From an uncultured bacterium (lineage in GTDB: Bacteria; Cyanobacteriota; Vampirovibrionia; Gastranaerophilales; Gastranaerophilaceae): 12,739 bases of DNA. A program made the position numbers and the translations under genes. Shown here piece by piece: positions 12,500 through 12,739 of the stretch. The notes beneath the pieces are model-generated. The model was not told where the DNA came from, did no database searches, and worked only from the letters and a program-made list of their open reading frames with translations. Positions within the stretch are counted from its first letter, which is position 1. Each line of letters begins with the position of its first letter. Where the stretch lies: NCBI GenBank assembly GCA_902803265.1, contig CADCPD010000175.1:1-12739 (forward strand), read 5' to 3'.

Positions 12500-12739
12500 T
12501 TAACGGACTTTATTTTCTTCATGATTAATTAATCGTTTAATATTATCTTTATGAAGAATAGTGATATATAGAGCTCCAATTATACAATAAATAACATAAG
12601 GTAAAGGTTTGTGTAAGGCAAACATAAGACAAGGGGCAACCCAAATAGCAATTATAGAACCCACAGACACATATCTTGAAATATATGTAATTGTTGCCCA
12701 AATAATAGCAACAGAAAGTCCTACAACACAATTAAGAGC
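12500..12739 (-). CDS. plsY: Glycerol-3-phosphate acyltransferase PlsY, C-terminal part, cut by window edge
   Basis: The 79 visible C-terminal residues run in frame from the right edge to a TAA at 12502-12500. Hydrophobic segments (VVGLSVAIIWATITYI, SIIAIWVAPCLMF, PYVIYCIIGALYITIL) flank the PlsY signature SRYVSVGS, and the protein ends with HKDNIKRLINHEENKV, matching the family's (H/K)xxNIxRLxxxxE closing motif. PlsY is an integral inner-membrane enzyme that acylates glycerol-3-phosphate from acyl-phosphate, the first step of phospholipid synthesis in most bacteria. The start and N-terminal half are outside the window. No terminator is visible before the downstream secreted-protein gene. Confidence 0.88.
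   Translation of the reverse strand, partial: ALNCVVGLSVAIIWATITYISRYVSVGSIIAIWVAPCLMFALHKPLPYVIYCIIGALYITILHKDNIKRLINHEENKVR

Noticed and set aside
12549..12731. 60-residue minus-strand frame starting MCCRTFCC
   Set aside because: It is a shadow of plsY, whose frame on the same strand shows SRYVSVGS and the NIKRL closing motif.
1..12739. Defence, phage, transposon or CRISPR system
   Set aside because: No transposase, integrase, nuclease pair, toxin-antitoxin pair, direct-repeat array or terminal inverted repeat was seen; the recognisable genes are metabolic, envelope or regulatory.

Overview
This is an AT-rich bacterial window with dense, short-spaced genes, arginine written mostly as AGA, and no rRNA, tRNA, CRISPR array, phage or transposase gene that I can see. 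The most likely source is an uncultured gut-type anaerobe. My best guess is the non-photosynthetic Cyanobacteria relatives (Melainabacteria/Vampirovibrionia, order Gastranaerophilales). This rests on the low GC, the anaerobe-type gene content (ferritin-like diiron protein, FixC/FixX, Firmicutes-like uridine phosphorylase), and two long proteins whose low-complexity N-termini end in a short F-[ST]-G motif (SVSFSG, PVFTGK), which I recall as common there. The lineage call is inference; a Firmicutes or Elusimicrobia source is not excluded.

Layout, left to right. A 5'-truncated ferritin-like diiron protein (1-969, +) ends at a good intrinsic terminator. A four-TPR protein (1073-1567) and an M2/M3-type zinc metallopeptidase (1657-3357) follow on the same strand. 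The hairpin after the peptidase also carries the -35 box of the next gene, a membrane-anchored YkuE/YaeI-type metallophosphoesterase (3404-4189). A 192-base gap holds two facing terminators and a strong promoter-like site that could make a ~50-nt RNA. Then come, on the minus strand, an Lrp/AsnC regulator and a class I aminotransferase, translationally coupled by TAATG (4382-6033). This pair resembles Bacillus subtilis AlaR/AlaT. Uridine phosphorylase (6216-6986, +) diverges from it and converges on a SAM methyltransferase-like gene (7066-7857, -) through a 17-bp bidirectional terminator.

The right part holds a 623-residue protein of unknown function with a hydrophobic Ala/Gly-rich C-terminal third (7993-9864, +). 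After it comes a tight unit of fixC, fixX (ATGA overlap) and a 122-residue protein built of two copies of an RWYD repeat (9905-11855, +). FixCX normally passes electrons from the electron-transfer flavoprotein FixAB to quinone, yet no fixAB is in the window. On the minus strand are a secreted Tyr-rich protein of unknown function (11867-12454) and, cut by the right edge, the C-terminus of the glycerol-3-phosphate acyltransferase PlsY (12500-12739).

A recurring regulatory theme is a perfect TATAAT box exactly six bases before the ATG, with no Shine-Dalgarno site, at three unrelated genes (3404+, 7857-, 9905+). This suggests leaderless mRNAs, beside other genes here that have ordinary AGGA/GGAG sites. 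I found no clear defence or mobile system. The best candidates for undescribed biology are the leaderless promoter class, the F-[ST]-G N-terminal tag, the 623-aa protein, and the RWYD-repeat protein tied to FixCX.
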